From the NCBI RefSeq assembly GCF_018614415.1, contig NZ_JAGGOO010000078.1:1-64000 (forward strand): a stretch of 64,000 nt of DNA, read 5' to 3'. The stretch is from Streptomyces sp. ISL-12. GTDB lineage: Bacteria > Actinomycetota > Actinomycetes > Streptomycetales > Streptomycetaceae. The notes beneath the pieces were generated by a model that did not search any database, was not told the DNA's origin, and was given only the letters and a program-made list of their open reading frames with translations. Positions 18,216 through 27,658 of this stretch are shown in pieces (position 1 is the stretch's first letter; each line of letters opens with the position of its first letter). The translations under genes and the position numbers were made by a program.

Positions 18216-18220
18216 TTCCG

Positions 18221-18290
18221 CAGGGGCGCGGGGCTGTGCCGATATGCGGCTCCGCCGCGTGGGCGCGACCAGCCCCCGTGTACCCGCACC
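18221..18290. repeat. Dispersed intergenic repeat, copy 2
   Basis: Shares the core GGGGCGCGGGGCTGTG and the following ATATGCGGCTCCGCCGCG with 11144-11230. The two copies lie just after terminators and in the same orientation. Confidence 0.6.
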
Positions 18291-18349
18291 CGACCGACGG
18301 CACAAGCCTCCCCCCACCTTTGTCGGCGCCCCTCCGTAGACTGGGCCCC

Positions 18350-19843
18350 GTGAGCGACCAGAACGAGTCCGACGCCTTCGACGAGCTGATCGCGGAGCAG
18401 ACCACCCGCGACCCCGACCTCGCCGTCATCGAGGCCGGCAGCCGCACCCTGCGCACCCAGGGCGGCCCCCCGCAGGCCGACGTGCCGGCCCGCCCCGAGG
18501 ACCCCGAGGTCGACAAGGCCCTGCGCGAGGTCGAGGCCGAGCTGGCCACCCGCTGGGGCGAGACCAAACTGGAGCCGTCCGTCACCCGGATCGCCGCCCT
18601 GATGGACGTCCTGGGGGAGCCCCAGCGCTCGTACCCCTCCATCCACATCACCGGCACCAACGGCAAGACCTCCACCGCCCGCATGGTCGAGGCCCTGCTC
18701 GGCGCCTTCGAGCTGCGCACCGGCCGGTACACCTCACCGCACGTCCAGTCGATCACCGAGCGGATCAGCCTGGACGGCGCCCCGATCAGCGCCGAGCGCT
18801 TCATCGAGACGTACCAGGACGTCAAGCCGTACGTCGAGATGGTCGACGGGCAGCAGGAGTACCGGCTGTCGTTCTTCGAGGTGCTCACCGGCATGGCGTA
18901 CGCCGCCTTCGCGGACGCCCCCGTCGACGTCGCCGTCGTCGAGGTCGGCATGGGCGGCAGCTGGGACGCCACCAACGTCATCGACGGGGACGTGGCCGTC
19001 GTCACCCCGATCGACCTCGACCACACCGACCGGCTCGGGAACACCACGGCCGAGATCGCCGGTGAGAAGTCCGGGATCATCAAGCAGGACGCCACCGTGA
19101 TCCTGGCCCAGCAGCCGGTGGACGCGGCCCAGGTGCTGCTGAAGAAGGCCGTGGACGTGGACGCCACGGTGGCCCGCGAGGGCCTGGAGTTCGGCGTCGT
19201 CGCCCGCCAGGTCGCCGTCGGCGGACAGCTGCTCACCCTGCGCGGCCTGGGCGGCGAGTACCCCGAGGTCTACCTGCCGCTGCACGGCGCCTACCAGGCG
19301 CACAACGCGGCCGTCGCGCTCGCCGCCGTCGAGGCGTTCTTCGGAGTCGGCGCCCAGCGGCCCGACCCGCTGGACATCGACACCGTCCGCAAGGCGTTCG
19401 CCGCCGTCGCCTCGCCGGGCCGTCTGGAGGTCGTACGGACCTCCCCGACCGTCGTGCTGGACGCCGCGCACAACCCGGCCGGCGCCCGCGCCACCGCCGA
19501 GGCGGTGGGGGAGGCCTTCGACTTCAGCCGGCTGATCGGCGTGGTCGGCGCGAGCGGCGACAAGAACGTCCGGGGGCTCCTGGAGGCCTTCGAGCCGATC
19601 TTCGCGGAGGTCGTCGTCACCCAGAACTCCAGTCACCGGGCGATGGACGCCGACGCGCTGGCGGCCATCGCCGTCGAGGTGTTCGGCGACGACCGCGTCC
19701 AGGTCGAGCCCCGGCTGCCGGACGCCCTGGAGGCCGCGATCACGCTGGCCGAGGAGGAGGGCGAGTTCGCCGGCGGCGGGGTCCTCGTCACCGGGTCCGT
19801 CATCACCGTCGGCGAGGCCCGACTGCTGCTGGGAAGGGGCTGA
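18350..19843 (+). CDS. folC: Bifunctional folylpolyglutamate/dihydrofolate synthase
   Basis: A 497-residue Mur-ligase-family enzyme that adds glutamate to folates. The ATP-binding loop is ITGTNGKTSTARMVEAL near residue 100, and the family motif GRYTSPHVQSITERI follows. The catalytic carbamoyl-lysine region and the C-terminal glutamate ligase domain (VVLDAAHNPAGARATAEA) are present. The N-terminal ~75 residues are a long acidic extension seen in Streptomyces FolC. The GTG at 18350 is the first good start after the repeat. The downstream DUF4233 and ndk genes form the usual folC-ndk block. Confidence 0.95.
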   Translation: MSDQNESDAFDELIAEQTTRDPDLAVIEAGSRTLRTQGGPPQADVPARPEDPEVDKALREVEAELATRWGETKLEPSVTRIAALMDVLGEPQRSYPSIHITGTNGKTSTARMVEALLGAFELRTGRYTSPHVQSITERISLDGAPISAERFIETYQDVKPYVEMVDGQQEYRLSFFEVLTGMAYAAFADAPVDVAVVEVGMGGSWDATNVIDGDVAVVTPIDLDHTDRLGNTTAEIAGEKSGIIKQDATVILAQQPVDAAQVLLKKAVDVDATVAREGLEFGVVARQVAVGGQLLTLRGLGGEYPEVYLPLHGAYQAHNAAVALAAVEAFFGVGAQRPDPLDIDTVRKAFAAVASPGRLEVVRTSPTVVLDAAHNPAGARATAEAVGEAFDFSRLIGVVGASGDKNVRGLLEAFEPIFAEVVVTQNSSHRAMDADALAAIAVEVFGDDRVQVEPRLPDALEAAITLAEEEGEFAGGGVLVTGSVITVGEARLLLGRG

Positions 19844-19849
19844 CATCCC

Positions 19850-20191
19850 GTGCGTACCCTCTGCTCCTCGACGCTGATCGGCGAGTTCTTCGTGATCGGC
19901 TTCGCCGGGCTGGTCGCCATGAAGGACCCCGACCTCACCATGGGCACGGTGTGGACGGTCAGCGGCATCGCGATGTTCCTGTGCGTGGTGCTGTGCGGCG
20001 TGGTCACCCGCCCCGGCGGGGTCGTCCTCGGCTGGGTGCTGCAGATCGCCCTGATCGCGTCCGGGGTGGTCGTCCCGATGATGTACGTCCTCGGGGTCGT
20101 CTTCGCCGGCCTGTGGTGGGCGTCGGTGCACTACGGCAAGAAGATCGACGAGGCGAAGGCGAGGTTCGCGGCGCAGGCGGACGCCGCCTGA
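19850..20191 (+). CDS. DUF4233 membrane protein
   Basis: A 113-residue protein with four transmembrane helices and a charged cytoplasmic tail (GKKIDEAKARFAAQ). This family of unknown function is conserved between folC and ndk in actinobacteria. The GTG start lies 6 bp past the folC stop, so the genes are coupled. The conserved position suggests a housekeeping role, but none is established. Confidence 0.88.
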   Translation: MRTLCSSTLIGEFFVIGFAGLVAMKDPDLTMGTVWTVSGIAMFLCVVLCGVVTRPGGVVLGWVLQIALIASGVVVPMMYVLGVVFAGLWWASVHYGKKIDEAKARFAAQADAA

Positions 20192-20296
20192 CGGCCGGAC
20201 CCCAGCTGTGGGGCTGACGCTGCGTGACCGGGGCCACGACACGCCCGGTAGTGTCAGTCACCACATGGCCCGTCCTCACCTTCCAAGGAGCCCGCA

Positions 20297-20710
20297 GTGA
20301 CCCAGCGCACCCTCGTCCTCCTCAAGCCCGACGCCGTCCGTCGTGGCCTGACCGGCGAGATCATCAGCCGTATCGAGCGCAAGGCCGGCTGGCGGATCAC
20401 CGCGCTGGAACTGCGGACCCTGGACCAGGAGACCCTGGAGCAGCACTACGGCGAGCACAAGGGCAAGCCGTTCTACGAGCCGCTCGTGGAGTTCATGGCC
20501 TCCGGCCCGGTCGTCGCGATGGTCGTCGAGGGCGAGCGGGTCATCCAGGGCGTGCGCGCCCTGGCCGGCCCCACCGACCCGATCGCCGCGGCGCCCGGCT
20601 CCATCCGCGGCGACTACGGCGTGATCGTGCGGGAGAACCTGATCCACGCCTCCGACTCCGAGGAGTCCGCCGAGCGCGAGCTGAAGATCTTCTTCCCGGG
20701 CCGCGACTGA
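20297..20710 (+). CDS. ndk: Nucleoside diphosphate kinase
   Basis: A 137-residue enzyme that equilibrates nucleoside di- and triphosphates. The family start QRTLVLLKPDAVRRGL, the PGSIRGDYG segment and the phospho-accepting His in ENLIHASDS are all present. GTG start behind AAGGAG (20283-20288). A hairpin terminator follows, separating it from mreB. Confidence 0.97.
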   Translation: MTQRTLVLLKPDAVRRGLTGEIISRIERKAGWRITALELRTLDQETLEQHYGEHKGKPFYEPLVEFMASGPVVAMVVEGERVIQGVRALAGPTDPIAAAPGSIRGDYGVIVRENLIHASDSEESAERELKIFFPGRD

Positions 20711-20763
20711 ATCGGCGAGCCTCGTTTTCCTGACGGTATGTCAGCCGAATGGCCCAGCTGACC

Positions 20764-20791
20764 AGGGCGGTCGCGCAAAAGCGGCCGCCCT
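20764..20791 (+). terminator. Terminator of ndk
   Basis: An 11-bp stem (20764-20774 with 20781-20791, one G-T pair) with loop GCAAAA, 54 bp past the ndk stop. Confidence 0.65.
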
Positions 20792-21009
20792 GTGACATAT
20801 GCGTGCCGATCGGGGGAACGTTTGCCTCCGTCGGCCCGTCTCCACAAGCGAGGCAGGACGTGATCTGCTGACAATGGCGAAGACCCTCGCGCAGTGTTCG
20901 CGAAAGCGCGTCTACGATGGAAGCCTTCACGCCACTGCACCCACTTCGCCGACCTGAAAAGCCCTCAAAAGCTCCTGGGAAGGCCAGTCGAATCCTGATG
21001 GGGAACTCA

Positions 21010-22029
21010 ATGTCGTTCATCGGCCGTGACATGGCTGTCGACCTCGGGACCGCCAACACGCTGGTGTACGTCAGGGGTCGCGGGATCGTACTCAACGAGC
21101 CGTCCGTCGTCGCCATCAACACCAACACCGGTGGCATTCTCGCGGTCGGCGCCGAAGCGAAGAAGATGATCGGGCGCACGCCCGGCAACATCGTTGCCGT
21201 GCGACCTCTGAAGGACGGTGTGATCGCCGACTTCGAGATCACCGAGCGCATGCTCCGCTACTTCATCCTGAAGATCCACAAGCGGCGGTATCTGGCTCGT
21301 CCGCGCGTCGTCGTCTGTGTGCCCTCGGGCATCACCGGCGTCGAGCGCCGTGCCGTCATCGAGGCGTCGTCCCAGGCCGGCGCCCGCCAGGTGCACATCA
21401 TCGAGGAGCCCATGGCCGCGGCCATCGGCTCCGGCCTGCCGGTCCACGAGGCCACGGGCAACATGGTGGTCGACATCGGCGGCGGCACCACGGAGGTCGC
21501 GGTCATCTCCCTCGGCGGCATCGTCACCGCCCAGTCCATCCGCGTCGCGGGCGACGAACTGGACAACGCCATCATCCAGCACATCAAGAAGGAGTACTCC
21601 CTCCTGCTGGGTGAGCGGACGGCCGAACAGATCAAGATCACGATCGGTTCGGCGTACGACCTCGACACCGACGAGCACACCGAAATCCGCGGCCGGGACC
21701 TGGTCTCCGGGCTGCCCAAGACCGTCGTCATCTCCGCCGCCGAAGTACGCAAGGCGATCGAGGAACCGGTCAACGCCATCGTCGACGCCGTCAAGACCAC
21801 CCTCGACAAGTGCCCGCCGGAGCTGTCCGGCGACATCATGGACCGGGGCATCGTCCTGACCGGCGGCGGCGCGCTGCTGCGCGGACTCGACGAGCGGCTG
21901 CGCCGGGAGACCGGCATGCCGATCCACATCGCCGAGGACCCGCTGGACAGCGTGGCGCTCGGCTCCGGCAAGTGCGTCGAGGAGTTCGAGGCGCTCCAGC
22001 AGGTGCTGGACGCCCAGCCCCGCAGATGA
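21010..22029 (+). CDS. mreB: Rod-shape-determining actin homologue MreB
   Basis: A 339-residue bacterial actin. Phosphate loop 1 is DLGTANTLVY at the N-terminus, the connect/phosphate 2 region is VVDIGGGTTEVAVISLGG, and the adenosine motif is IVLTGGGALLRGLD. The ATG at 21010 (MSFIGRDMAVDLG) follows GGGGA at 20999-21003 and matches the family; the frame is open from 20917. In Streptomyces, MreB works mainly in spore wall synthesis rather than in vegetative rod shape. It heads the mreBCD-pbp2-rodA cluster after a 219-bp gap from the ndk terminator that should hold its promoter. Confidence 0.97.
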   Translation: MSFIGRDMAVDLGTANTLVYVRGRGIVLNEPSVVAINTNTGGILAVGAEAKKMIGRTPGNIVAVRPLKDGVIADFEITERMLRYFILKIHKRRYLARPRVVVCVPSGITGVERRAVIEASSQAGARQVHIIEEPMAAAIGSGLPVHEATGNMVVDIGGGTTEVAVISLGGIVTAQSIRVAGDELDNAIIQHIKKEYSLLLGERTAEQIKITIGSAYDLDTDEHTEIRGRDLVSGLPKTVVISAAEVRKAIEEPVNAIVDAVKTTLDKCPPELSGDIMDRGIVLTGGGALLRGLDERLRRETGMPIHIAEDPLDSVALGSGKCVEEFEALQQVLDAQPRR

Positions 22030-22260
22030 CGTAAGGCTCGGGTCCGCCGTACGAGACGATCTCCTCTCGTGCGGCGGATCGTTGATATAGAGACATGAGA
22101 ACACCCATTGCGCGCGCCGTCGGGCGGGCCGGGTGTCATCGCCGCACAACAGAAGAACCACTGACGTACCGGATGCGTATCGCCCAGGTATCACCTACGT
22201 ACCGCCTACGCACCACCGACGAATTCCCGAATTCCGACGAGGAAGGCACGGCCGCCGCAC

Positions 22261-23208
22261 GTGAGGGACACGAAAGAGAGCCGGCTGCTCCTGGTGCTGC
22301 TGATCGCCGTAGCGTTCGCGCTGATCACGGTGGACATCCGCGGCGGGGAGGAATCCCCGGTCGACGGTGCCCGGCAGGCCGCGGCCACCGTCTTCGGCCC
22401 GATCGAGAACGGGGTGTCGTCCGCCGTCGACCCCGTCGGCAACGCGATCTCCGCGATCCGCGACTCCGGGGACCGGCACGACCGGCTCGCCCGGCTGGAG
22501 CAGGAGAACGCGGCCCTGAAGGCGAAGCTCGGCAGCGACGACCGCGGCCGCAGCCGGCTCGCGCAGCTCGACAAGATGCTCAAGATCGCCGGGGAGGGCC
22601 AGTACGGCATCAAGGGCGCCCAGGTCATCGGCATAGGGGCGGCCCAGGGCTTCTCCTGGACCGTCACCCTGGACGTCGGCGCCGACGACGGCATCGAGCG
22701 GGACATGACCGTCCTCAACGGCGACGGCCTGGTCGGCCGCGTCACCACCGTCGGCCCCAGTTCCTCCACCGTGCTGCTGGCCAGTGACCCCGACTTCACC
22801 GTCGGCACCCGCATGGAGAACGGCGACGAACTCGGCTTCGCCTCCGGCCAGGGCGACCGCCCGCTCCGCGTCGAACTGCTCAACGGCAAGGCCGAGGTGA
22901 AGAAGGGCGACCGCCTGGTCACCTTCGGCTCCCAGGGCGACAAGCCCTTCGTGCCCGGCGTCCCCGTCGGCGTCGTCTCCCGGGTCGACCCCTCCGGCGG
23001 CGACCTGACCCGCACCCTCTACGTCACGCCGTACGTCAGCTTCACCAAGCTCGACATCGTCGGTGTCGTCGTCCAGGCCCCGAAGAAGGACCCCCGCGAC
23101 ACCGTGCTCCCCGACAAGCCGAAGCCGACGCCCACGCCCACCGTGACGGTGACCGTGACGCCGTCCGGACAGGCACCCGCCGACGGCCAGTTCCAGCCCG
23201 AGCAGTAG
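22261..23208 (+). CDS. mreC: Rod-shape-determining protein MreC
   Basis: A 315-residue protein with one N-terminal membrane helix (LLLVLLIAVAFALITV), then a coiled coil (residues ~75-100, RLARLEQENAALKAKL) and the two beta-barrel domains of MreC (VIGIGAAQGFSWTVTLDVGADDG...). A Pro/Thr tail (PTPTPTVTVTVTP) ends it. It lies outside the membrane and links MreB to the wall synthases. GTG start; the 231-bp gap after mreB may hold an internal promoter. Confidence 0.95.
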   Translation: MRDTKESRLLLVLLIAVAFALITVDIRGGEESPVDGARQAAATVFGPIENGVSSAVDPVGNAISAIRDSGDRHDRLARLEQENAALKAKLGSDDRGRSRLAQLDKMLKIAGEGQYGIKGAQVIGIGAAQGFSWTVTLDVGADDGIERDMTVLNGDGLVGRVTTVGPSSSTVLLASDPDFTVGTRMENGDELGFASGQGDRPLRVELLNGKAEVKKGDRLVTFGSQGDKPFVPGVPVGVVSRVDPSGGDLTRTLYVTPYVSFTKLDIVGVVVQAPKKDPRDTVLPDKPKPTPTPTVTVTVTPSGQAPADGQFQPEQ

Positions 23209-23222
23209 GAGCCACGAGTCCC

Positions 23223-23894
23223 ATGCGCGTCAACCGCATCCTGCTGTCCGCCGTCCTGGTCGTCGTCGCCCTGGTGATCCAGGTCAGCGTCCTGGCCCGG
23301 CTCCACCTGCCCGGCGCCGTCCCCGACCTGCTGCTGCTCACCGTCCTCGGCCTCGCCCTGGTCTACGGCCACACCGGCGGTGCCCTGGTCGGCTTCGGCG
23401 CCGGCCTGCTCGCCGACCTGGCCCCGCCCGCCGACCACGCCGCCGGGCGCTACGCCCTCGTGCTGTGCGTCATCGGCTACCTGGCCGGCCTCGCCCGGCC
23501 CGACAACGGCCGCCTGAAGTCCGCCACCGGCCCGATGGCCGTCGTGGTCGTCGCCGCCCTCGGCTCCACCCTGCTCTACGCCGGGGTGGGCGCCCTGGTC
23601 GGCGACACCGCCGCCCGCCATGTGGGCCTGGGCGGACTGCTGTTCACCGCCGCCCTCTACGACCTGCTGCTCGCCCCGTTCGTGGTCCCCGGGATCATGG
23701 CCCTGGCCCGGCGCGCGGAGAACGACCCGCTCGCCGACACCAACTCCGCCGCCCAGAGCACCGACATCTCCTCCGGCTGGCTCTCCGGCGGCACCGGCCT
23801 GCGCGTCGGCGGCCAGAAGAACGGCCTGCGGGTGAAGGCGGCCCGGGCCCGGGTCGCCCGCGCCGGACGCATCAAGGGGGTCAAGCGGCTGTGA
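23223..23894 (+). CDS. mreD: Rod-shape-determining protein MreD
   Basis: A 223-residue protein with five or six transmembrane helices in the first ~165 residues, as in MreD, plus a Streptomyces-type cytoplasmic tail rich in Gly and Arg. It starts 14 bp past mreC behind a GAGCC site and is part of the wall elongation complex with MreB and MreC. The 240-bp gap before the PBP2 gene contains short direct repeats. Confidence 0.93.
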   Translation: MRVNRILLSAVLVVVALVIQVSVLARLHLPGAVPDLLLLTVLGLALVYGHTGGALVGFGAGLLADLAPPADHAAGRYALVLCVIGYLAGLARPDNGRLKSATGPMAVVVVAALGSTLLYAGVGALVGDTAARHVGLGGLLFTAALYDLLLAPFVVPGIMALARRAENDPLADTNSAAQSTDISSGWLSGGTGLRVGGQKNGLRVKAARARVARAGRIKGVKRL

Positions 23895-23895
23895 G

Positions 23896-24003
23896 GCGGA
23901 CGGATCACCGGACGGATCACCGGACGGATCAGGGACACGGGGCTGTGAGCCGGACGCATCAGAAACATCAGAGGCCAGGGGCGGTGAGCCGGACGCGTCA
24001 GGG
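23896..24003. repeat. Short direct repeats between mreD and pbp2
   Basis: CCGGACGGATCA occurs in near-perfect tandem three times (23896-23933), and two related GTGAGCCGGACGC..TCAG units follow (about 23945 and 23982). They are likely the product of slippage; no ORF uses them convincingly. Confidence 0.5.
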
Positions 24004-24133
24004 GCAAGCGGCGGCGAGAACGGTCGAGTTCACTCGAACGGGTGTGCCGGGGTGGAACGCGGCCGCACAGCCCGACCGTTCATCATTCGTACGCGCACAC
24101 ACGTCGGCGCACTGAGAGGGGGCGGCAACCGCA

Positions 24134-26401
24134 GTGACCAACATCCCCGAGACCGGTCGGAGCACACGCGTCCAGACCCGGCTCATCGTCATCCAAGTCC
24201 TCGTGCTGTCCCTCCTGTGCACCCTCGGCGGCCGGCTCTGGTACCTCCAGATCCGCGAGGGCGACGCCTACGCCAAGGAAGCCTCCGGCAACCACGTGCA
24301 GCAGGTCGTCCAGCCCGCCGTCCGCGGCTCCATCCTGGACGCCCGCGGCGTGGCCCTCGCGGACAACGAGACCCGCCTGGTCGTCTCCGCCTCCCGCACC
24401 GACCTGCTGAAGATGAAGGACGACGGCGAGGCCGTCCTCACCAAGCTCGCCGGGGTCCTGGGCATGAAGCCCGAGGACGTCATGGAGAAGGTCCGCCTCT
24501 GCGACGCCGAGACCCCCCAGCCCTGCTGGAACGGCTCGCCCTACCAGCCCATCCCCATCACCGACGAGGCCACCGCCAAGCAGGCCCTCCAGATCCGCGA
24601 GCGCTCCGAGGAGTTCCCCGGCATCACCGCCGAGCCCGAGGCCGTACGCCGCTACACCGCGCCGGGCCAGGCCAACACCGCCCAGGTCCTCGGCTACCTC
24701 TCCCCGGTCACCGACGACGAGATCCAGCAGGCCCAGGACACCGACTCGCCCTTCCTGCGCTCCGACCAGGTCGGCCGCAGCGGCCTGGAGCGCCAGTACG
24801 ACAAGGCACTGCGCGGCAAGGCCGGCGTCACCCGCTACGAGGTCGACAACCTCGGCCGGGTCATCGGCGAGGCCGAGTCCGACGCCGCCCAGCCCGGCGA
24901 CAACCTGGTCACCAGCATCGACGCCCGCGTCCAGCGCATCGCCGAGTACGAGCTGAACGAGGCGATGAAGGCCGCCCGCAAGGAGCACGACCGCAACACC
25001 GGCACCAACTACAAGGCGGACTCCGGCGCGGTCGTCGTGATGGAGGCCAAGACCGGCCGCGTCGTCGCCATGGCCTCCAACCCGACCTACGACCCCAACG
25101 CCTGGGTCGGCGGCATCTCCGCCGCCGACTACAAGAAGCTCACCGGGAAGAACTCCAACTACCCGCTCCTCAACCGGGCCATCCAGGGCCAGGCCGCCCC
25201 CGGCTCCATCTTCAAGGTGGTCTCCACCTCCGCCGCCGTCGAGGCCGGCTACGACTTCGACGGCAGCTACGACTGCTCCAGCTCGTACTCGGTCGGCGGC
25301 CAGGTCTTCAAGAACTTCGAGTCCGCCAACTACGGCCCCATCGACCTCGGCCGCGCCCTCGAAGTCTCCTGCGACACCGTCTTCTACCGCCTCGCGCACC
25401 AGGAGTGGAAGAAGGACGGCGGCATGGAGGGCAAGAACGCCAACGACTACTTCTACAAGGCAGCCCACCAGTTCGGCCTCGGCGAGGAGACCGGCATCGA
25501 CCTCCCCAACGAGGTCACCGGCCGCGTGCCCGACCGCCAGTGGAAGCAGGACTACTGGGAGGCCAACAAGGACGCCTGGTGCAAGACCGGCAAGAAGGAC
25601 GGCAGTTACGTCGAGAAGATCGCGTACGAGAACTGCATCGAGGGCAACAAGATGCGCGCCGGTGACGCCATCAACTACTCCATCGGCCAGGGCGACACCC
25701 TCGTCACCCCCATCCAGATGGCCACCATCTACTCCGCCATCTCCAACGGCGGCACCCTCTACGACCCCTCCGTCGGCAAGGCCATCATCAGCGCCGACGG
25801 CAAGGACGTCGACGAGATCGAGCCCGAGTCCCACGGCAAGCTGCCGATAAGCAAGGACACGCTCGACAAGATGGACGCCGCCCTCGCGGGCGTCGCCACC
25901 GAGGGAACGGCCGCCTGGCGGTTCCAGGGCTGGCCGCAGGACGATATCCCGATGCACGCCAAGACCGGTACGGCCGAGGTCTACGGCAAGCAGACCACGT
26001 CCTGGTTCGCCACGTACACCGAGGACTACGCGATCGTCATGACGATCTCCCAGGGCGGCACCGGCTCCGGCGCCTCCGGCCCGGCCGTCCGCAACATCTA
26101 CGACGCCCTGTACGGCGTCTCCGACGACGGCGACATCGACCAGAAGAAGGCGCTGCTCCCCACGCCGCAGAAGTCCCTGCCGAAGGTCAAGACGGACGGC
26201 ACCATCGCCGCGCCGAAGATCTCCGACGACCCGGTCAAGGACCAGCAGGCCACCGAGAAGGACGAGTACGCCCCGCTCGACGGCACGGAGCAGGGCGCGA
26301 CCGTCGCCAACCAGGACACCGGCAACCGCCAGACCCGCCGCCGACGGCACGGCGGCTGCCCCGGCGACCGCAGGCGCAGGACGCGGAGGATGCTCACATG
26401 A
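24134..26401 (+). CDS. Penicillin-binding protein 2 (transpeptidase of the elongation complex)
   Basis: A 755-residue class B PBP with a cytoplasmic start, one membrane helix (RLIVIQVLVLSLLCTLGG) and a pedestal domain. Its transpeptidase domain has SIFK (Ser near residue 358), SCD (near 412, the SxD form typical of PBP2) and KTGT (Lys near 610). It cross-links peptidoglycan together with RodA and MreBCD. The last ~25 residues are strongly Arg-rich (RQTRRRRHGG...) and may be the product of an old frame change, but the stop overlaps the rodA start (ATGA), which supports this end. Confidence 0.95.
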   Translation: MTNIPETGRSTRVQTRLIVIQVLVLSLLCTLGGRLWYLQIREGDAYAKEASGNHVQQVVQPAVRGSILDARGVALADNETRLVVSASRTDLLKMKDDGEAVLTKLAGVLGMKPEDVMEKVRLCDAETPQPCWNGSPYQPIPITDEATAKQALQIRERSEEFPGITAEPEAVRRYTAPGQANTAQVLGYLSPVTDDEIQQAQDTDSPFLRSDQVGRSGLERQYDKALRGKAGVTRYEVDNLGRVIGEAESDAAQPGDNLVTSIDARVQRIAEYELNEAMKAARKEHDRNTGTNYKADSGAVVVMEAKTGRVVAMASNPTYDPNAWVGGISAADYKKLTGKNSNYPLLNRAIQGQAAPGSIFKVVSTSAAVEAGYDFDGSYDCSSSYSVGGQVFKNFESANYGPIDLGRALEVSCDTVFYRLAHQEWKKDGGMEGKNANDYFYKAAHQFGLGEETGIDLPNEVTGRVPDRQWKQDYWEANKDAWCKTGKKDGSYVEKIAYENCIEGNKMRAGDAINYSIGQGDTLVTPIQMATIYSAISNGGTLYDPSVGKAIISADGKDVDEIEPESHGKLPISKDTLDKMDAALAGVATEGTAAWRFQGWPQDDIPMHAKTGTAEVYGKQTTSWFATYTEDYAIVMTISQGGTGSGASGPAVRNIYDALYGVSDDGDIDQKKALLPTPQKSLPKVKTDGTIAAPKISDDPVKDQQATEKDEYAPLDGTEQGATVANQDTGNRQTRRRRHGGCPGDRRRRTRRMLT

Positions 26402-27597
26402 CCGGGGCCAACAGCTTCCAGGTCTCCGGCTACGGACCCGAGCGCGCGGGCTGGACCCGGATCTTCGCCCGTGATTCGGTGGCCCGCCGGCTGGACTGGC
26501 CGATACTGCTGGCCGCCGGCGCCCTGTCGCTGCTCGGCACCCTGCTGGTCTACTCGGCCACCCGCAACCGCACCGAGCTGAACCAGGGCGACCCGTACTA
26601 CTTCCTGCTCCGCCACCTGCTCAACACCGGCATCGGCCTCGCCCTGATGGTCGCCATAGTGTGGATCGGCCACCGCACGCTGCGCACGGCCGTGCCGCTG
26701 CTGTACGGCGCCTCCGTGTTCCTGATCCTGCTGGTGCTCACACCACTGGGCTCGACCATCAACGGCGCCCACTCCTGGATCCAGCTCCCCGGCGGCTTCT
26801 CCCTGCAGCCCTCGGAGTTCGTCAAGCTCACCATCATCCTGGGCATGGCGATGCTGCTGGCCACCCGCGTGGACGCGGGCGACAAGCAGCACCCCGACCA
26901 CCGCACGGTGCTCCAGGCGCTCGGCCTCGCCGTCGTCCCCATGCTGATCGTGATGCTCATGCCCGACCTCGGGTCGGTCATGGTCATGGTCATCATCGTG
27001 CTGGGCGTGCTGCTCGCCTCCGGCGCCTCCAACCGCTGGGTGTTCGGCCTGATCGGCGCGGGCACCGCAGGCGCCCTCGCGGTGTGGCAGCTCGGCATCC
27101 TGGACGAGTACCAGATCAACCGCTTCGCCGCCTTCGCCAACCCCGAGCTGGACCCCGCGGGCGTCGGCTACAACACCAACCAGGCCCGCATCGCCATCGG
27201 CTCCGGCGGCCTCACCGGCTCCGGCCTCTTCCACGGTTCGCAGACCACCGGCCAGTTCGTCCCCGAGCAGCAGACGGACTTCGTCTTCACCGTCGCCGGC
27301 GAGGAACTGGGCTTCGTCGGCGCCGGACTCATCATCCTGCTGCTGGGCGTCATCCTGTGGCGCGCCTGCCGCATCGCCCGCGACACCCCCGACCTCTACG
27401 GCACGATCGTCGCCGCCGGGATCGTCGCCTGGTTCGCCTTCCAGTCGTTCGAGAACATCGGGATGACCCTCGGCATCATGCCGGTGACCGGCCTGCCCCT
27501 CCCGTTCGTCTCCTACGGCGGCTCGTCCATGTTCTCGGTGTGGATGGCCGTCGGCCTGCTCCAGTCGATCACCGTGCAACGGCCCATGTCGGCGTAG
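26398..27597 (+). CDS. rodA: RodA/FtsW/SpoVE-family peptidoglycan polymerase
   Basis: A 399-residue SEDS glycosyltransferase with about ten transmembrane helices and the conserved loop and motif regions SLQPSEFVKLTIILGMA, QARIAIGSGGLTGSGLF and PLPFVSYGGSSM. It polymerises glycan strands from lipid II with its partner PBP2. Its ATG overlaps the PBP2 stop by 4 bp. In S. coelicolor the gene at this position has been named sfr; I use the general name. Confidence 0.95.
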   Translation: MTGANSFQVSGYGPERAGWTRIFARDSVARRLDWPILLAAGALSLLGTLLVYSATRNRTELNQGDPYYFLLRHLLNTGIGLALMVAIVWIGHRTLRTAVPLLYGASVFLILLVLTPLGSTINGAHSWIQLPGGFSLQPSEFVKLTIILGMAMLLATRVDAGDKQHPDHRTVLQALGLAVVPMLIVMLMPDLGSVMVMVIIVLGVLLASGASNRWVFGLIGAGTAGALAVWQLGILDEYQINRFAAFANPELDPAGVGYNTNQARIAIGSGGLTGSGLFHGSQTTGQFVPEQQTDFVFTVAGEELGFVGAGLIILLLGVILWRACRIARDTPDLYGTIVAAGIVAWFAFQSFENIGMTLGIMPVTGLPLPFVSYGGSSMFSVWMAVGLLQSITVQRPMSA

Positions 27598-27658
27598 CGG
27601 CGCCGGTCGCCCCCGGCCAGGGAGGTGATCGGCGTCCGATGCCGGGTACGTACGCCCC

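Noticed and set aside
23896..24003. CRISPR-like array between mreD and pbp2
   Set aside because: The repeats are 12 bases in direct tandem without unique spacers; this is a simple tandem repeat. No cas genes are present in the window.
24134..26401. Frameshift near the 3' end of the PBP2 gene (Arg-rich tail)
   Set aside because: Another frame also reads smoothly for about 25 codons, but the present stop overlaps the rodA start in the usual ATGA manner, so the gene is taken as intact.
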